Shown one piece after another: positions 1-64,000 of a stretch of DNA of 64,000 nt (the first letter of the stretch is position 1; each line of letters opens with the position of its first letter). Position numbers and translations under genes: made by a program. The stretch is from positions 22,796,074 through 22,860,073 of the forward strand of contig CM042540.1 of assembly GCA_023630585.1 (NCBI GenBank), read 5' to 3'. The stretch is from Cranoglanis bouderius (lineage: Eukaryota > Chordata > Actinopteri > Siluriformes > Cranoglanididae). The notes beneath the pieces were generated by a model. That model had not been told where the DNA came from. It ran no database searches and worked only from the letters and a program-made list of their open reading frames with translations.

Positions 1-653
1 AAACAAAATGAATTTAAACCTAATAATTTGTGTACTGGGGTCCATTTAACATTACAACCCCAAATACAACAAGATTTCACAATGTTTTGGTCCATGTTCA
101 TATTTATGACAAAATAAAATAAGCTACCCCTGGTAGTCTACTATGTGAGCATGCTTTAAAAACAAACAAACAAACAAAAAATCACAAGCTATCTTTTTGC
201 TCATTTAAGAGCTAGCCAGGTGAACAAATACAGATAATATATGAAAAGGCAAACCTCAGTAACTGGTGCCTTGCCAAAAGCAATAGCAAAGGTTGGTTTC
301 CTCATATTTATTTTTCACATTGCCCAGCTCTAGTATAAGAGTATACACTTAATAGTATATTTAACAACTAAAAGTAAATGCGTAATCATTCAACGGGATT
401 AAAATATGGTTAAGACAAGACTCTTCTATAAATATGTCTCTTTGTTAGATCAGATAATATTTTTATTATCTATACTGCATTCAATAAATTCAAACTTTTT
501 TGACTTGATAAAGAAGTACAGAAGAATGATGTAATAATATTTGAGCAGCGGATCCAGGCTCTCATAGCCACCCTGTCACGCATATGCTCTTATGCAACAC
601 CAGCCATTTTTTATGTGTAGAGTACAGATTACACCTCAAACACAATAACTCAC
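1..653. other. fcho2 intron, nothing recognised
   Basis: AT-rich intronic sequence downstream of the last fcho2 exon seen. It holds short A-rich tracts but no coding motif or terminal repeat I can name. Confidence 0.6.
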
Positions 654-61121
<60,468 letters not shown>

Positions 61122-61859
61122 CTGATACAGAGGTTATGAGAACATGATTATTTTTTAGAGGTTAATCCAATCAAGTACTTAGGAATTGATGTCTCTATGA
61201 CCTGGGTCAAAATGTTAGTTCCAGTAGTTAATTAATGTACCTTAATTTAAATTGCTACTATGAACAGTATTTACGAAAAAAGACACAAAAAGTACCACCA
61301 CCTGCTTGAGGATTCTTTTGGTTTGTGTGCATGCACAGATTTACAGACAGGGATCATCTGACATGAACTAAAATTCCTGATTTCCTTTAATGTTTTCATA
61401 AACCAGTATTTAACACTTCTTTGTGCTACATTAATGAGACAATGTTTCATGTTGAAAAGCTGTTTTTACTTTTTTTTAATAAACACTTAATTTTGACACA
61501 TTTTGACTGTACATTTGACTGTAAGGGTTAAGAGAGTACTGTAGGCAAATATTCTAAAATGGCCAACAATGAGTGAAAATGAGTGGAAAATAGTTCATAT
61601 TAGCCTATATGAAGTTAATTTCATATAGGCTCCAAACAATTGACATAGAATCTGGAGATTTTCAATTATTGTGTTGTTTGTCAACTGCTAAGATAGCTCC
61701 TATCATCAGGTCTATAATCGACAAACGCTTCTCAATCTCAGAAATATTACTGAAGACTGGACTAAATCTGTTCTATGGGGATGTGCACTTATCCTCCCAA
61801 CTTCTTAGCAACTATATCTGTGTGTCTGCACTGACTGCACAGTAGGATCCCTCAGAGAA
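61122..61859. other. fcho2 intron, nothing recognised
   Basis: AT-rich intron upstream of the first exon seen. No element identified. Confidence 0.5.
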
Positions 61860-63525
61860 AGCGCCACAGAAGCCGGGGAAAATGGGGAGGTGCTGCCACT
61901 AATTATAAGCTGTTTTGGAAGCTCGGGCATGTGGACAGTCTTGCCTGCTTTCCCTCACAGCTGACCAAGACCATGACCGCTTCCTCCTCCGTCGCTCATT
62001 GGAGGGCCCTTATCAAGGGATTAGACCCATCATACCATATCCTCCAATTAAACACTTTCTGCAGCTACCACCATGGCATCGTAGGGGTGGAGTGAATCTT
62101 CAAAACCTTCGTTTGCTGTGCCATGGTAGACCAGATCACCAGATCGCTGGTAAATAAAACTTTTTTTCTTAACGACTTCTTCACTTCACGTAGCTTGGAT
62201 ATTTTATGTGTGACTGAAACCTGGGTAAATATCGGGGATTCTAGTGCCTTCTTGGAACCACCAGACTGTAACTTTATCAACTCTCCTCGGACCACAGAAC
62301 AGGGCGGGTGTTTAGCTACAATTTTCAAGAATAAGTTTCACTTTTGCATCCTTCATGCAAAGTTCCTGTTAGATTTTGGTGGACGATATACCATAGCCAC
62401 GACCACAGGGTTTGTAGAGTTTAATAAAAAACATTTGCAGTTCAAAGCTATGGTAATCTTCAGTCAGCAGGGTGCAAAAGTGAAACTTATGAAAATTGCA
62501 GCTAAACATCCACCCTGTCCTCTGGTCCGAGGAGAGTTGATAAAGTTACAAAGTGGTCAACTATCCTTGGACCATTGATAAAGTTGATAAAGCTGATAAA
62601 GTGGTCAAGTCTCCTCAGACCACAGGACAGGGCGGATGTTTAGCTACAATTTTCAAAAATAAGTTTCACTTTTCCACCCTGCTCACTGAAGATTACCATA
62701 GCTTTGAACTGCAAATGTTTTTATTAAACTCTATAAACCCTATGGTCGAGGCTGTGGTATATCGTCCACCAAAATCTAACAGTAACTTTGTTGATGAATT
62801 TGCAATATTTTATGGAAAACTGTCCCAAACTATGACAGACTTTTACTACTTGGCGACTTTAACATTTGTAATGTGTTGTAATTCTTACCTATTATCCAAG
62901 AAGTCTTATTCATTAGTTTAACTTTGAACAACTAGTGAAAGATCCTACACTTATACAAGGCCATACATTAGACCTGGTTTTATCTCATGGCCTACACGTT
63001 AGCAAAGCACAAACCCTCTTGAGTCACTACACTGGCTATTGGTACACTACTGAATTGATTTCAAAACAATCCTACTAGTCTACAAATCTCTTAACAATCT
63101 AGCTCCTTCATACCTTATTGAGCGTCTATCTGTTCTTAACCCCTCTAGAATTCTCAGGTCATGTGATCACACACTACTAACAGTTCCCAGATCTAGATTG
63201 AAGCTTAGGGGATGCTTTCGCTGTGGCTGGTCCTAAGCTTTGGAATAGCCTGCCTCTACGTATTAGAACTGCTCCTACCTTAACTATTTTCAAATCCAAA
63301 TTAAAAACTTATTTCTTTTCCTTGGCATTTGACCAGCCATAGAGATAATTTTAAATTTGTTATATGACTGGTATGTAACAACAGTTATAATATTAGGTTT
63401 TTATTGATATTATTTTTATTTCTATTTTAGCTTTTGTAATTATTGTTGTAAAGCACTTTGGTCAACTTGTGTTGTTTTTAATGGTGCTATATAAATAAAC
63501 CTGACACTGACACTAACATCAAGTC
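61860..63525 (+). mobile_element. Rex1/CR1-type LINE, rearranged and deleted
   Basis: The plus frame 62,123-62,350 gives an AP-endonuclease start: LVNKTFFLNDFFTSRSLDIL and CVTETWVNIGDSSAF (catalytic TETW). After a palindromic rearrangement (62,366-62,782), FELQMFLLNSINPMVEAVVY and YRPPKSNSNFVDEFAIF continue the endonuclease. The whole RT is deleted. The 3' region (63,005-63,525) has the post-RT HWLLVHY-like and FGPKLWNSLPLR-type motifs and a tail gtaaagcactttggtcaac ... gctatataaataaac, with short actgac repeats, typical of Rex1/L2 elements. Confidence 0.8.
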
Positions 63526-63852
63526 GGACGATTTAATTGTCTTTTGGAAAATGTGGTGTCTGCAGCTTTAAGCTGGACAAAAATAAAGTGTGTTGTGTCT
63601 CGTAATATCTGTTTCCTTTTTGCCTATTTTGTATCCTACACAAACCTTAATAATCTGCTGTCTGACTTTGAAGCAGAGCAACAAAACCATCTTTCTCTAA
63701 TGCATCTTAGCTTCACTTATCTGTGCTGCCAAACATCCAAAAACTGGGAATAGCTTCGGTCCAAAACACAAATGGAAATTTAAACTAGATAGTGCCATTC
63801 CTGCAGAAACTGAGAGTGTATTGCAATGCAGATCCTCAGTGTTGGCCAGTAG

Positions 63853-63894
<42 letters not shown>

Positions 63895-64000
63895 CATAAT
63901 TATTTACTTATATTTTAATATTTGGCTTTGGATATTTATATTTGGGTTTGGGGAAAGTACAATTTAGAGGTGTATTTATTTTAGGTGAAATAGCAGTCAA
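63526..64000. repeat. Intron end with (CA)n and degenerate repeat
   Basis: (CA)n at 63,857-63,892. From about 63,905 to the window end the sequence matches the degenerate unit at 53,140-53,205 (atttgggtttgggg, gtatttattttagg, tagcagt). Confidence 0.7.

Overview
The window is vertebrate nuclear DNA, almost certainly from a ray-finned fish. The Tc1/mariner families, the L2/Rex1/RTE LINEs and the tRNA-SINEs have fish-type ends, and the load and type of Tc1 elements point to an otophysan, perhaps a catfish (inference). It is AT-rich and dense in microsatellites, and it has no operons, ribosome binding sites or CRISPR.

Only one host gene is seen. It runs on the minus strand across the whole window: fcho2, the F-BAR/mu-homology-domain clathrin-pit nucleator. 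Sixteen internal coding exons (1,691 nt, about 563 codons) can be read from 61,121 down to 654, and all reading phases agree from exon to exon. They run from the middle of the F-BAR domain (60.3-61.1 kb and 50.4 kb), through the basic patch and acidic/serine-rich AP-2-regulating linker (41.3, 31.4, 29.7, 29.1, 23.3, 17.0, 11.5, 11.0, 7.2, 1.8, 1.4 kb), to the first residues of the C-terminal mu-homology domain (0.7 kb). The 5' exons lie beyond 64,000 and the rest of the mu domain lies left of position 1. The intron between 29,120 and 23,383 is a textbook U12-type AT-AC intron. A 351-nt phase-symmetric exon at 7,038-7,388 adds about 117 residues that I do not know from mammalian FCHO2.

The introns are swollen by mobile DNA. 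From left to right: several Tc1-like elements (3.0-10.3 kb); a Tc1 split by a young, GC-rich RTE-type retrotransposon (11.9-16.3 kb); an endogenous retrovirus relic with a SINE in one LTR (18.0-20.6 kb); a Tc1 carrying a SINE and an RTE fragment (20.7-22.9 kb); a Tc1 carrying an L2/Maui LINE (23.8-26.8 kb); a Tc1 split by a hAT fragment (26.9-28.6 kb); a fold-back element with an 8-bp target duplication (29.9-31.4 kb); a composite of Tc1 families with a solo LTR (31.9-38.3 kb); more Tc1 and hAT debris (38.4-45.0 kb); DIRS-like, Ty3/gypsy and small LTR elements (45.6-50.2 kb); a Tc1-in-Tc1 with another solo LTR (50.8-52.9 kb); degenerate tandem arrays (52.9-55.3 kb); fused Tc1 relics (55.5-60.2 kb); and a rearranged Rex1-type LINE (61.9-63.5 kb).

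None of the transposase or reverse-transcriptase genes looks intact. All coordinates were read by eye. Splice sites should be good to the base; ends of decayed repeats may be off by tens of bases.
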